A stretch of 64,000 nucleotides of DNA, from positions 1 through 64,000 of the forward strand of contig NW_020194664.1 in assembly GCF_002865645.1 (NCBI RefSeq), written 5' to 3'. Below are positions 15,002 to 27,385 of this stretch, piece by piece (position 1 is the first letter of the stretch; each line of letters starts with the position of its first letter). Origin of the DNA: Hyaloscypha bicolor E (Eukaryota; Ascomycota; Leotiomycetes; Helotiales; Hyaloscyphaceae). A program made the translations under genes and the position numbers. The notes under the pieces were generated by a model that saw only the letters and a program-made list of their open reading frames with translations, did no database searches and was not told the origin of the DNA.

Positions 15002-15121
15002 ACTTATAGCTATTTACTTATTATTTAATATTAAATTATTAATTATATAATTTTAGTAAGAAAGCTTCTTACTAATATATGTTTTTTAAAACTGCCTTAT
15101 TTATATATTTGTTTTTTAGGT
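15002..15121. repeat. Third, truncated copy of the element's right end
   Basis: About 115 bp repeat the unique tail that closes copies A and B: the block from the TATAGCTATT motif through TTTTTTAAAACTGCC to the GGTATTT motif. Only the end is present, so the tandem arrangement finishes with a partial unit. Confidence 0.7.
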
Positions 15122-16440
15122 ATTTAATTATTATTTTTTTTCCTTATCTTTTTCTTTTTAATCCTAACTTTTTTCTTATATTTCTTTTCTTATTATAATT
15201 CTTTTTAGTTTATAAAACTTTTTTTTTATTTATTTTCTTTATTAATTATCTTTTCTCTTAATTATTTCTTATTTATTTTTTATATTCTTTTTTATTTATT
15301 ATTTCTATTTTTAGTTCTAATTTCTTTTTTTTTTAATATATTTATTATATCTAACTTATTTTCCTTTAAATTATTATTATTATTTAGTTTATATTTTCTA
15401 TATATCTTATTTCTTTTAATTAATTTTATATTTTATAAAATTCTATTTAATTCTTTTTCTTTTATTAATTTTATTTCTTTTATAAATTTATTTTTTTCTT
15501 CTTTTTTCTTTATTATTTACTATAGATTTAATATAGTACTTATTATATTATAGAACCTTAAATAGAAATTATAAGTATTAGATTATATAAGAAATCTCGA
15601 GAAATTCTAAATATTATTATATAATTTATAAAAATATATAAAAGTTTATATAAATAAAATACTTTCTATTATATTTAAAGTTTTATATTTAACTCAAATA
15701 GTATTCTTATATTTATAATTATATAATATTTCTTATTATTATCTTATAATATTATTTAATTTATTTAAATTCCTATCTAAAACTTCTCAATTCAAATATA
15801 TAAAATTAACTTTTATTATAAAAAAAATATAATTATAATATTATTTAATTTATTTTTTTCTTTTATCTATTTTCTTTTTTAATTTATTTTCTTTTTTTAT
15901 TTATTTTCTCTTATTAACTTTTAATTTTCTCTTTTTTTTTATTTTTTTTTATTTTAATTATTATTACTTTTTCTTTTATTATATTTTTTTAATTTCTTTT
16001 CTATCTTTCTTTTTACTTTTTTTTATAATTCTTTTTATATTTTATTTTATTTATTTTTTTATTTTTTTAATATTTTAAATTTTTTAATATTTTAAATTTT
16101 AAAAATATACTTAGAATTTAATTTATAAAATAAATATTTTCTTTTTATATATAATATAAAATTTCTTTAATCTTAATTCTTATATTTTTTCTTTTAATAT
16201 ATAAAAAATTTCTTTTATTTCTTTTTCTTTTCTATTTCTTTTTTTCTTTTTCTTATTTTTTTTTTTATTTATAATTTAAATATTATAAATAAAATATATT
16301 TTAATTTTAGAATTTCTTTTATATTTTTAAGTTTTTTTTCTTTTTTATTATTATTATATTAATATAATTTATATTTATAATAATACTAGATTAATTTCTT
16401 TTATTTATTTCTAATAAACTTAGAATCTAAACTCTAATTT
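15122..16440. other. Pyrimidine-skewed AT-rich tract
   Basis: About 1.3 kb in which the + strand is dominated by T and C runs (TTTCTTTT-type motifs) with few purine runs. No open frame. The skew would correspond to A/G-rich, Lys/Glu/Arg-rich coding DNA on the minus strand before decay, or to simple-sequence expansion. No gene can be supported. Confidence 0.5.
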
Positions 16441-19162
16441 TATATTTTCTTTTAATATTTAACTAGATTAGATTATTTTAAAAATTTAAATAATAAAGAA
16501 AAGTAAAAAAAATAAAAAAGATAAGAGTTTTATAAAAAATTAAATTTAAAATATTATAAAAAAGTATATAATATATTTATTTAGCTTATATTATATAATA
16601 GAATCTAGAAACTAATTTCTTATTTCTAAGTAAAAGAGAACCTAAATAATATATAATTATATAACTTTTTTTTTTAAAAGAACTAGATTAAACTAGGCTA
16701 TATATTCTACTAGCTTATAGTACTTATAATTAAATTAGCTAGTAGATTTTACTAGAATACCTCGAGTAAATATAGTTATATAACTTAAGCGAATATATAA
16801 CTATATTTATTTTGGCTCTAGGTTATATATATTAAAATAAGCTTTTTTAATTTACTAAAAGCCTAATACTAAGCCTTTATAATATAGTTAAAACTAATTA
16901 TATATATTCTTATTATTATAGTAATCTTTTAATTATAATATAATAGAAGCTCTGGCCTCTTTATTACTATTTCGGGTATTAATAGCCTTCTAGAAAAAGA
17001 AAGCAGGATAGTTAGTTTATAAATAGTCTCGAGTATATTATACTAGTAAGCTAATTATAGATTTAAAGTCCTAGTAAATAATATAAGTAGTTTCTCTCCG
17101 GAATAGGTATCTAATAAAATAACCTATATAGGAAAGCTTAGGGAATAAAACCCTAGAATATAACTAGCTACTAATTCTTTTATTATTCTAGTTCTTATAT
17201 TATCTCTATTCCTTATTTATTTAATTAAGAGAGAATAAAGAAAAGAGAAAAAGAAGTAGCTAGAAGAGAAAAGAGTAAAAAAAGAAAAGAAAAGAAGAGA
17301 AAAAGAAATAAAGAATAGGTAAGAAGGGCTTTATATATTTCTTAAAGCTAGACTAATATTCCTATATAGTATTTCTTACTTAAAAAATAAAACTAAAAAA
17401 AATGGATTTACTTATTACTAAATATTATAGAAGTATTTATTAAGAAGCAAATTAGGAGCCTAACTAGAAATTAAACCTAGGCTATAGAGTTTACTAACTC
17501 TATATATTACTATTATATTATTAGGCCTTTTAGTAATTACTATTTAATTATAATTAATTCTTATTTAGCCTATATTAGGTAATAGAGTTTTATAAAGTAA
17601 TTTCTTATTTTAATATATAAGACCTAGTTCTATAGGCAAGTATTATAGCTATACTATAACTATAAATAGTAAATACTATTATAGCTAACTAGATACTTAG
17701 TTATTTAGTATTTGTCTTTAGGCCGGGGCTTATATTCTTTTAGCTCGGCTATACTTCTTAAGTTATAGTTACTAAAAAGCTTTATAGTTGCCTTAAGCTT
17801 ATTTTTCAAGAATTAGTATAGCTATATTTATAGGTATTACTTTTAATTATATGTCTCTAGTATAATATAGGACTTATAGGTATAGTAAATAGTAATTCTA
17901 TAAGCTAGATTATATAATAATATAATGAGAATATATTTCGAGATAAGGAAATACTTATTAAAAAATAGTAGGAAAGATACCTTTTTACTAAAATCCCTTT
18001 TACTAAAAAATATATTAGTTAGTAGTATATATACTAATTAGTATACGGGTATTCTTATCTTTTACTAAAAAAGGGGCCTTATATAAGAAGTAGTTCTTTA
18101 TTATATAGTAATAGAAATAGTAATAATATAGACTACTTTACTTATATTAGCTTATATAATAGAATACTAAATAGTATTAAGTAAATATAAAAAATAAGAA
18201 ATTTTAATAAAATAAACTTATTTAAATTATAATAATTAATTTTAAGCTTATTAGTTAAAATTCTTTATATAGGCCTTTCTTATTAAAAACTTATTAAAAA
18301 TCCTAATTCTAATATAATTAGTATATTAAAGAATTATTTAAGTTATTTAAGTTATTTATAAATAATTTATAAATAACTTAAATAAAATAAGAGTAATAAA
18401 TATCTTAAATAATTTGAGTAAAATAGAATAATTATTTATAAATAATATAAATAATTATAAATAATTATATAGAAGTTATATAGAAGTTAATTAATTATAG
18501 TAAATTAATATATATTTAAATAAAAAAAAAAGAACTAAGGTATTTATTAAGTAGCCTTATATAAGCTAAGCTAATACTTATAAGGCTATTTAAATACAGA
18601 TTTTCTATAATAAATAAACTAATTATTATTAAGGTTTGATTTACTTACTAAGTACTATTATTACCTAATTAGGTAAAGAGTTAGTACTAGGTACGGGCCC
18701 CCCGAAAGCCTTATTTTATTAGGCTAGCTTAATTATATATATAGATTATATATATTATTTAAGTTATTTATAATTATTTATAAATAACTTAAATAAGAGT
18801 AACGGGTTTTTAGTTTAAATAAAATAAGAGTAATAGCTATTATTCTATTTTATTTTATTTATTTAATATACTAAATATAATATTTGCTCTTTTATTAATA
18901 AAGAACTAATATTAAAAATTAGAGTTATATATTATTTGAGTATTAAAAGTTAACTTTTTAGTATATTTTAATAATAATTCTATTAAAACTTATATTTATT
19001 TTAATACTATATAACTTTATAATACCTTAACTAAATCTTAAGAAAAGAATAGGGTCTAATACTTCTATTATTTTTCTATTAATTCTCCTTACTAGCTTTC
19101 TTAATAAAGTACTATATTAAAAAAACAGAGTTATATACTATTCGGGTCTTAAAATTATACTA
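16441..19162. other. AT-rich RIP relic with palindromes
   Basis: AT-rich DNA without a usable frame. It holds an A/G-rich microsatellite-like stretch near 17220-17320 and nested AT palindromes near 18350-18480 and 18756-18795. The right limit is the target site of the LTR retrotransposon. Confidence 0.5.
18756..18795. repeat. 18-bp perfect inverted repeat (AT-only hairpin)
   Basis: Arms 18756-18773 and 18778-18795 are perfect reverse complements separated by a 4-nt loop. A related palindrome built from the same TTTAAGTTATTTATA motif lies near 18350-18385. It could be a transposon end relic or simply AT-rich foldback DNA. Confidence 0.75.
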
Positions 19163-19167
19163 GTAGC

Positions 19168-19427
19168 TATTATAAATATAAGATCTAGGGCCTGGAAGGC
19201 ATAGTTAGACTATTTCTATTTCGATAATTTAAAGCTAAAAAGAGAAGAGAATCCCGAAAGAGCCTCGGATCTAAATAATTACAAGCTATATACGGGCCTA
19301 TATACTAGCTTAAGCTCGGGATTATATATAATAATCAGGTAACTATAGATGTTTTACTCAGATACCAGATATTTCTCTAGCTCTAGTCTAACTTCTACTA
19401 GTACTATATATTATAATAACCATAATA
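19168..19427 (-). repeat. 3' LTR of the gypsy element (left on + strand)
   Basis: 260 bp, collinear without gaps with 25036-25295, differing by many C/T and G/A transitions. The original termini TGTTACG...CGTAACA read here as TATTATA...CATAATA after RIP. This copy is much more eroded than the right LTR. Confidence 0.93.
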
Positions 19428-19445
19428 TTACCCCCTCTCTTTAAA
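19428..19445 (-). other. Polypurine tract next to the 3' LTR
   Basis: On the minus strand the bases immediately before the 3' LTR read AAAGAGAGGGGGTAA, a purine run where second-strand synthesis would be primed. It supports the minus-strand orientation. Confidence 0.75.
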
Positions 19446-20224
19446 ATAAGCTTATTCCCGAGCTTCGAAAATTCCTATTAAATTTCCAAGTTATAGGTTA
19501 TATATTAAAGGCCAGGGCCTTTTATATATAACTTTAAAGAATTTCCGTCTATATTATATAATTCCGGTAGTATATTATTCTTGGTATAGTTTAATTAATA
19601 GGAGAGATTCTGGGGCAGTCCTAGCTATTCGGGATTCTTGTTATAAAAGCTCTAAAAAGCTAGGGTATTATTACTTAATAAAGAAGCGGGATATTACTTT
19701 GGATCTGGGTTCTATTCTTTCTATTAGATTCGGTATTTTAGCTTCCTATAAAGCAGTTTTACTACTTATATCTTTTAAATTTCGTATTTCATTTCCCTAT
19801 CTTATAGTTCTAATAGTAGAGGCTTCGGATTTACTTATCCGGAAAGGGGATTACCTGGGTCTTTATATAGCTTTTCTATATAGAATATTAAATATATTCT
19901 TATTAATTTCGGAAGCTTGAGCCTAAAGGAATATCTTACTTATTTCAGGATTTTATATAGTTCTTCTATTTAGTAAGCTAGCTTATGACTCGGATAATTA
20001 TTCTTCTAGTACTTGGTAGTAATCTATATTTTATTTTCTATTCTAAAGTTTACTAGTTAGTAGTACTTATTAGCTTAAGTAATATAATATTCTTATATTT
20101 ATATTATGTTTTCTTATATTTTTTACTATAATTTATAGAGCCATATTACTAGGGCCTTTGCCTCTTATCTATTTAGCTCTTTTTTCGGGATACCTAATTA
20201 TATTTGGGTTTTCTAGTTAAATAA

Positions 20225-20295
20225 TATCTATAGTTTATAGCCCTTTTCTATAAGAAACGGAGATTGGCCTATAGTCTTATAAACTAGAGCTACCT
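20225..20295 (-). pseudogene. Integrase-core relic (gypsy pol)
   Basis: The minus strand gives T-I-G-Q-S-P-F-L-I-E-K-G-Y, resembling the conserved T-G-x-S-P-F-E-L-x-x-G segment at the end of the gypsy integrase core. It lies downstream of RT on the minus strand. Flanking sequence is too eroded to place the DDE residues. Confidence 0.6.
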
Positions 20296-22021
20296 GCTAG
20301 TAGTTAATTATTACTATTTATTTATTCTAATTATTCTAATAGTAATTTATATAGGGATATAGTTATTAGTTAAAGTACTAGTTAATAATCTCTGTCTAGC
20401 TATTAGTTTAGGGATAATTAGTAATTAATAACTTGAGCTTTATACTAATATACTTATAGAACTTGCTCTAGAAATCCAATATAAACTAGGGGCCTCAATT
20501 AGATACTATAGTCTCTGGGATACTAACTTAGTAAACTATATAAGTAAGAAATAGAGATACTAACTCTTTAGCTATTACTATATTTCGGACAGGAATTATA
20601 ATAGAGTACTTGCCCAGGTAATTAATAAAGATTACTATTATATTATACTTATTCCTATTCTCTAAATACTTTTTGAAATCTATTAATATATATTACTAGG
20701 GGCAGTCAGGGACTAGTAATAGATATAAGAGCCCTGGCTTCTTATTCCTGGAAATATAAGATTATTAGTAGATATAGTAGTTATTCCTATACTAATTAAT
20801 ATCTATACCTTGGCCTAGCTAGTAATAGCGGGCCTAAAGAAGCTATTAAAGCTTAGCTTGTCCTAGATATCTTATTAGGGGCTATATATATGCCTCTTAA
20901 ATAAGGATAATATATAAGGGTATCTCGGGTATTATTATATTATTAGATATAAATAGTTTACTATATTATAAGAGGAGGCTGTTTTATAGTATCCAAGTAT
21001 CTTCCTTCTCGTTTCTTGCCTTATCCCGTAGCTTTTCTAGCTCCGGTAACTCTCGGTTCTCGCTTAATAGCTTATCTACTAGCTAGATACTATTATACTA
21101 GGTTTCTTCCTGAGCCGGGCTTATAAAGGCCTTAATTAGGGCTAACTAGAGATCCTATATAATATTATTATTAATCTTTTATTATAGGAGAAGAATTTGG
21201 ATTTAGTAAGCTATTATTACTTTATTCTGGGCAGTTATATTCTTGTATTTCCTATTTAGGGTATCTGCTTATTTATTTAACTTACCTATCTAATATATAA
21301 GCTTAAAATAGTAATAGGAAAAGTATTTTATCTAGTAAGCTTATCTTACTAAAAGCTTCTTTATAGTTATAAAGTACTTAAGAATTCGGTAGTCTAAGTA
21401 AATTATAAAAGGTACTTCCTATAGGCCTTTTAGCTCCGCTTGCTATTTAGTTAAAAAAAAAATAATAGCAAGTATTTCTTTATTATAGATATTATAGTTT
21501 AGCTTTACTAATTATATAGTCTTAAAAAAGAATACTACCGGATACCAGAGTCCTATCTAGGGGTCTTATTATAAGAGAATACTGGCTATAACTCTATTTA
21601 ATATATCTGTCTCAATTATAGTAAGGAGGTTCGGATTATAGTAGTATAGAATTAGTACCGAGAGTATAGCTTATTTTAGCTTAGTAAAACTTTCTTAATA
21701 CTAATCTATTTACTTAAATAGAACTCTCTTATATATTAGAACTATTAGGGGCTTTACTATATAGTTATATTCCGTAATAAAGTACTAATAAAAGTTATAA
21801 AAACCCAGAAAGCCTTATATTTCTTTAATTATTTTTAGTAGTTACTAGTTCTTAATAACTACTATCTTGTCTGGATCTATTTTAATATTTCTAGTAAAAA
21901 TAATAAAGCCTAGATACTTTATATAAATAACCTTAAATTTTGATTTCTTAATATCCGCTTAGAGGCCGGTATCCCGTAATTACTAAAGGATCTTTTATAT
22001 ATGGTTTTTATACTTTAGGGA

Positions 22022-22066
22022 ATTATCCGAGTAAATTAGGATATTATTTAAGTAAGCTATATAAAA
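22022..22066 (-). pseudogene. Reverse transcriptase active-site relic (gypsy pol)
   Basis: The minus strand gives A-Y-L-N-N-I-L-I-Y-S-D-N. The usual gypsy motif is YLDDILIYSD, so both catalytic aspartates have become asparagine by G-to-A changes. This is the marker for the RT domain, which spans roughly 21.6-22.6 kb together with many stop codons. Confidence 0.9.
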
Positions 22067-23698
22067 GATATTAAGGTAATTAAAGAGAATATTATTTATA
22101 TATTTCTAATATATAATAGGGCTATTAGTTAGGTTTTCCTAAAGAACCTTATACTTATAAGTCCTATATCTTATACGAAATATTATAAGTTCTTCTAATT
22201 CTGGGTCTATTCGGATCTAATAGAATACTTACTAAATATTAAGCTTTATATAAACCTTGGCTTAAGCTAGCTATATAAGAGTCTTATAAATAAGGGAAAG
22301 AGAATAATAGTTCTTCTATATTAAATTATTCAGCTTATAATAGTTAATATAGAATTAGAGAGCTCTATTAGTCTTTTTTATAAAGAGGATTAGGGATATA
22401 AAAGGGAACTGGCTTGGCTTAATAAAGCCCTATTAGAGGTTCTCTTTAAGAAAGTACTTGATTTCCTATAGCTTATAGGTTAACTATTAACGGAGTAGGG
22501 AATACCCTAGGCTCTCTGGGCCTTCGGGATTATTAATCTGAATCTTATAGTTATATAGTTAATACGGGAGTAAGATATTTAATATTTCCTTTAAGAAAAT
22601 ATTTATAAAATCCTTAAACTCCTCTAGTAAGACTTTTACTAACTACTATAGCTTCGTCTCTCCTGGCTATTACTTACCCGGAACAAATTCGTCCTCTTAC
22701 TATAATTCTAGCTCTTTATTAATCTCGAAAAACAATATTATAAAGAAAAGATTCTTTTTCTTCTATAGGTTTATCTAGAAAACGGCTAGTAAGATACCTA
22801 TAATATTAACTAAGGGCCTTAACTAGATCTTATAGCTTTCCTTTAGATAATATAGTTTTAATATCTCTATTTCTGGCTTGAGAGAAACTTCTATATTCCC
22901 TAAAGCTACTTGTATTTCTCTATAGTATTAAGCTTAATTCTTTTATTATATATGGCTTTCTGAGCCCGAATTAGAAAGAGAATAAGAGGGTTTCCTTTTT
23001 ATAAGCTAAGGTCTCTAGAACTTATCTATAGCTATAGCTTTATTTCTTTTATTTATATTTTCTTAGTATTAGTTACTTTTCTCAGGTTCCAAGTTCTTAT
23101 ATATAGTAGTTAGGACCTTATCCTAATTCTTCTTTCTAGGCTAATTATCTGGCTAGATTAATCTTCTATTCTTATAATTAATTAGGATACTAGTATTTAT
23201 AAACTACTATTATTCCAAAATTATATTATACTTGCCTAGTCCTATAACTAGTATAAATACTAGAACCTTCTATCTATTAATTAAGAGTATAAGCTTAATA
23301 TAATAAGTAATAGGTATAGCCTGCTTACTATTAAACCCCCTTATATTATAGGATAATATTAATTAAGTAGGCTTAATATCTAGAAATTATTTAATTATTC
23401 TTACGAACTTGAAATTAATAAAAGTATATTCGTTTATTCTAGTATTAATAAGAAAAGAAGTCTTAATACCTAATTTATTATTACTAATTATATAAAAGAA
23501 TATAAATGCTTTACCTCCTAGTAGCTAGCTCAAATCAACTTCTGCTATATTTATATAATATGGCCCTGAAAAGGAGACTTCCTTTAGGGGTTCTCGTTTC
23601 CCTATTCTATATCCTTAGATAGCTTACTTATAGTAAGTACTACTAGCTTGGCCGCCAAAACTTGCTTTATATATTCTATTTTAGGCTCTAAATAGTTC

Positions 23699-23740
23699 CT
23701 AGATATATAACCAAATCTATTATAGTTATAGTACTTGAGA
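23699..23740 (-). pseudogene. Gag CCHC zinc-knuckle relic
   Basis: The minus strand reads K-Y-Y-N-Y-N-R-F-G-Y-I-S-R. Reversing the obvious RIP transitions at the Tyr codons (TAC/TAT from TGC/TGT or CAT) gives the first three ligands, C-x2-C-x4-H, of a gag nucleocapsid CCHC knuckle. It lies upstream of pol on the minus strand, as expected. Confidence 0.75.
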
Positions 23741-25035
23741 TCTGAGGATCCGGGCTTCGGGGTAATAGGCTTATCTATTACTAGGGTCTTAGGAGCGGGC
23801 TTTATATAAGGGGCACTTCCTGGGCTTGGCTTATTCGTACCTTTATTAGCTTTCTTGGACGCCTATTCTTTCTTTTTATAGCAAGCTCGGATCTACTAGT
23901 TATTTATAGTATAGTATTATATAAACTCCGTAATACGAATAGCCGGATTATTATAATATATAGCTATGGCCTTTTAGAGCTTCTAGGTAAGCTTATTATT
24001 CAGGTTATTCTTAAGGTCTTACGGGTTAATATTTCCGTTTGCTATATACCTCAGGAATAGGGTATAGAACTCCTAAAAGGTCTGGCCCTTTTTTATAGAT
24101 AGTTCCTTAAATACTTGCCGAGTATTATACTTCTTATTCGGATCGCCATATAGCTTCTCTAGATAGGTATATAGTTCCCTAATAGTCTCGTATATATATT
24201 AACTATCCTGGTTTAGGTAGGAAGAGATTAGTATAAGGATATAGCTACTTATATAGCCGGATATATAAATAATCTTGAGGTCCTCTATCTAATAGGCATT
24301 AGAGTTACTATAGAGCTTGTTCTTAATCTGAACTAACTAATTATTAAAGGTAATACTATCTTTAATTATATCTTTGAAAATAGGAAGGTTAGGGAGTTTA
24401 ACTAAGTATTTATTTTCTAGAGTAGGGGAACCGGTTATTCTGGCAGGCTATATAATAAGCTTCTCGATAATAGCTTCATTCTTTTATAGGACTTGCTTGG
24501 TTTCTCTTAGCTAATCCCGATAATTCTTACTATAGGTAAGAATATTATATATTTTCAGAATTAGCTTAATAATTTCTTTATATAAAGCCTCTGGGTTCCG
24601 AAGTAACTCTTGGAACTTCGCCTTTAATAAGGCAGGTTCCTCTTCTTCCTCTACTCTCTAGAAAAGAGTATCTCTTTTACTATAAATATTAATGAGATAC
24701 TCGGACCCCTCAGGAGACTCAATAAGAGGCTCTGGTCTACCTTCTAGTAGTATACTAGTAGTATCTCGTACCATAGCTCCTTCTGACTTGCCTAGTCGTT
24801 CCGGGACTTACTTTCTTATAGATCTTCGTTTAGTAGTAAGGTTACTAGCTTATCTGCTTGCCTGGCCAGTCCAGGGCTTTCTTGCCTAGTCATTCTAGGG
24901 CTTTCTTTTGTTCTAACATTAGTTAACCGGTTCGGGAGTAGCTACGGTGCGTTATATCTATACTCATCGAAAACCGATCGGGTAGGTATTATTTAAATCC
25001 TCTGCAGGATTGAGAAATAGGTAAGCTTTGAATTA

Positions 25036-25295
25036 TATTACGAGTACAAGATCTAGGGCCTGGAAGGCGTGGTTAGACTGTCTCTATTTCGATGATTCAA
25101 AGCTAAAGAGAGAAGAGGATCCCGAAGGAGCCTCGGATCTAAATAATCGCAAGCTACGTACGGGCCCACGTGCTAGCTTAAGCTCGGGGTCACGTGCAAT
25201 GATCAGGTGACTACAGATGCCTCGCTCAGATGCCAGATGCCTCTCTAGCTCTAGTCTAACCCCTACTAGTACCGTATATCGTAACAACCGTAACA
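25036..25295 (-). repeat. 5' LTR of the gypsy element (right on + strand)
   Basis: 260 bp, beginning TATTACG (original TGTTACG) and ending CGTAACA, so the ends form a 7-bp inverted repeat typical of LTRs. It keeps far more GC than the left LTR. Confidence 0.93.
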
Positions 25296-25564
25296 GCGGC
25301 CGTATTTGTAGCCCGTACGAGAATTGGTATGCGACTCGTATACCAGCAAAAAATTGTTCGGAATATTTGTTAGAATAGGACTTCTGGTTTGTGGTAACGC
25401 AGCTACTGCGGCAGCGCAACTTCTGCGGTAACGCATTGTGGCAGTTCTGGCGGCACCGCTACTTCCAGCACCGCAACTTCTGGCGGCAGCAGAGTGGTAG
25501 TGGCTGTGGCGCAGTTGTCTCAGAACTCTTAGTTCCATCACCCGATTGGGTGGCGGCGCAGATA
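25296..25564. repeat. GC-richer spacer with degenerate short repeats
   Basis: 269 bp between the retrotransposon and the inverted-repeat element. Variants of a GCAACTTCTG(C/G)CGG block recur several times between about 25395 and 25500. A small inverted repeat (TGGTAT/ATACCA) lies near 25327-25345. The 5 bp at 25296-25300 (GCGGC) are the retrotransposon target duplication. No gene. Confidence 0.5.
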
Positions 25565-25630
25565 CTGAGGCCATTAGCGGGCTAGCGGACAAATCCGAGA
25601 AGCGAAAAGTGATTTTCTGATTTTCGCGCC
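25565..25630 (+). repeat. Left terminal inverted repeat
   Basis: It starts CTGAGGCC, preceded by TA. The core from GCGGACAAATCC (25585) to TGATTTTC matches the reverse complement of 34451-34490 exactly. It is followed by an 18-base run of C and a run of A. Confidence 0.8.
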
Positions 25631-25703
25631 ACCCCCCCCCCCCCCCCCCACACCTCACTAAAAAAAAAAAAGTACAGTATACACGCCTTATTCTCGACTA
25701 CTC

Positions 25704-26330
25704 CTAACCCCCCCTTAGCTTGCGTAGTCCGTAAGGCAAATCCCATGGATTACGAGGCACATCTCCATTTCCCTCACTCTCTGTATCCTCCGTACTGCCT
25801 ATATTACTCGAATTATCTATATCTCCTTCGTCCCCTTCTTCTCTAGTATCCTCACCCTCCTCTGCTACAACCTCCTTCCCCATTACCTTCTAACCTTATA
25901 TCTGTCTTTATACTCGCTTTCTATATCTTATAGGCGGTCGAGACTTTGGTATAAAGGGTTTTATAGATATAGAGCGAGGCTTTCCAGACTTAGTAGGATT
26001 AGTATTAAGTTAATGGAAAGTATAGACTTTACTATTATTATTATATCTGTAATTTGTATAAATACTATCAAATTCGCCTTCCATAACTACATAGCGTTTA
26101 AAAGGGCCCCTCGGTCTCTTCTTATTACTACAAGTAGTACAAGCTTGAGAGGATTCGGTTCCGCGAGTATATACTAAGCTTGCCTCTAGATTTGCCTTAC
26201 CTTTCTCTAATCCCTTTAGCTTCCTGCCCTAGTATAGCTCTATCTCTCTAACTTTAGCCTTATTATTAATTCGCTTTACTACTTTAGTAGTATTATCGGA
26301 TAGTATAAGGAGATTAAAGTATTATTACGG
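25704..26330 (-). pseudogene. DUF3716-like fungal protein, RIP-degraded
   Basis: One minus-strand frame stays readable for about 200 codons, interrupted by a few stops that all look like CAA/CAG or TGG changed by C/G-to-T/A transition. Near its middle is A-C-T-T-C-S-N-K-K-R-P-R-G-P-F, then V-V-M-E-G-E-F-D and a Tyr/Asn-rich stretch where Tyr codons probably replaced Cys. That pattern (CxxC, GPF, VV.G.F, further Cys) resembles DUF3716 of fungal genomes. The C-terminus is acidic and ends D-L-P-Y-G-L-R-K-L-R-G-G before TAG at 25704-25706. Function unknown. The N-terminus is lost. The DUF3716 call rests on motif resemblance. Confidence 0.55.
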
Positions 26331-27385
26331 AGGAGGAGGAAAAAGTTATATACGAGAAAGAGGTCAAGAAGCAGAGGGGTTTATTAGTTAAATATATTAA
26401 CGGGAGAGGATATTATAGACTAAGTCTGGATTATTAGAGGGCATATCATAAATATTATCTTTTTGCTTATTCGCAGCTTTATTACTTTTTCTACCGCTTT
26501 TGCCTTTACCAGAGCCATTGCCTAAAGCTATATTTAATATATCTTTAATAAAAAAAAGCTTTAATAATAGCGTTATATATCGGAATTAAAGTTATTTTCG
26601 GAAGGAGGTTAAGGTTAAGGTTAAGGCTAAGGTTAAAGCTAGTATAGCTATATCTTTATTATTTACTTTTGGGGCATAAAGATATATATTTAATATAATT
26701 ATTTAAATCCGAATAAATTTATAACAAATAATGCCTAAAAATGGAAATATTAGTACTTAATAGCCCTAGGTTAAGTATATTTAAATATTAAAAAAATTAT
26801 AATTTTAGGTATTATAGTTATAAAAATAAAGATATAAATATTCTTTCTCTTACTAACTCGCAAAAGCTAAGGCATACTAATAATAATTAAACTATACTCG
26901 ACCCGTATAATTAGCTAATTTACTTCGCTAATTATAAATAATTCGAGGTAATTTAAATCTCCTCAAATCTCTATATATAGCTTATTATACAAACTTCTAT
27001 ATCTCTATATTTAGTAATATTATAATTATAATTTTTGGATAAGAAGAATTCCCTTATTCTAGTATATATAATTATATTTATTTCTTATTTTTCGAATATA
27101 TAGTTATTAAATTAGAGAGGCTCAAGAATTCTAAGTAATACTTTCTCCTAAGAAATATATATCCTTAATAAATAGTAAAAATAAATATGGAATTATATAA
27201 TAATATAACTACCCCATACTAGTAACTTTATTTTCTATAAAACTATAACTCTATTTTATTTTCGCTCCAAAACCTCTATCCTTCTTCCATATTTTTTCGA
27301 CTTCACTATTAATACCAAGAGCTTCTGCCCTCTACTAATACCTTCTCTATTAATACCTTTATTAATACCTTTATTAATACCTCTA
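26331..27385. other. AT-rich interior of the TIR element, no gene seen
   Basis: Moderately RIP-eroded DNA without a supportable frame. Short repeats such as GGTTAAGG near 26605-26640 are the only structure noted. Confidence 0.5.

Larger units (their letters stand above)
19168..25295 (-). mobile_element. Ty3/gypsy-type LTR retrotransposon, full length, RIP-inactivated
   Basis: The element is 6128 bp, with 260-bp LTRs at 19168-19427 and 25036-25295 and a 5-bp target duplication outside (GTAGC left, GCGGC right, differing by two RIP-type transitions). Coding is on the minus strand. A gag-type zinc knuckle lies near 23.7 kb, a reverse transcriptase catalytic motif near 22.05 kb and an integrase-like motif near 20.25 kb. 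This gag-RT-integrase order is that of Ty3/gypsy (Metaviridae-type) elements rather than Ty1/copia. A purine-rich tract sits just inside the left LTR, as expected for the 3' end of a minus-strand element. Many stops and Asp-to-Asn, Cys-to-Tyr changes show it is dead. I did not recognise a tRNA-complementary primer site. Confidence 0.93.

Noticed and set aside
24692..25658. Several apparent open frames over the right LTR and the adjacent spacer, on both strands
   Set aside because: They lie across the LTR, TIR or homopolymer runs, have no family resemblance, and are explained by the higher GC of the non-eroded LTR and the poly-C tract (poly-Gly frame).
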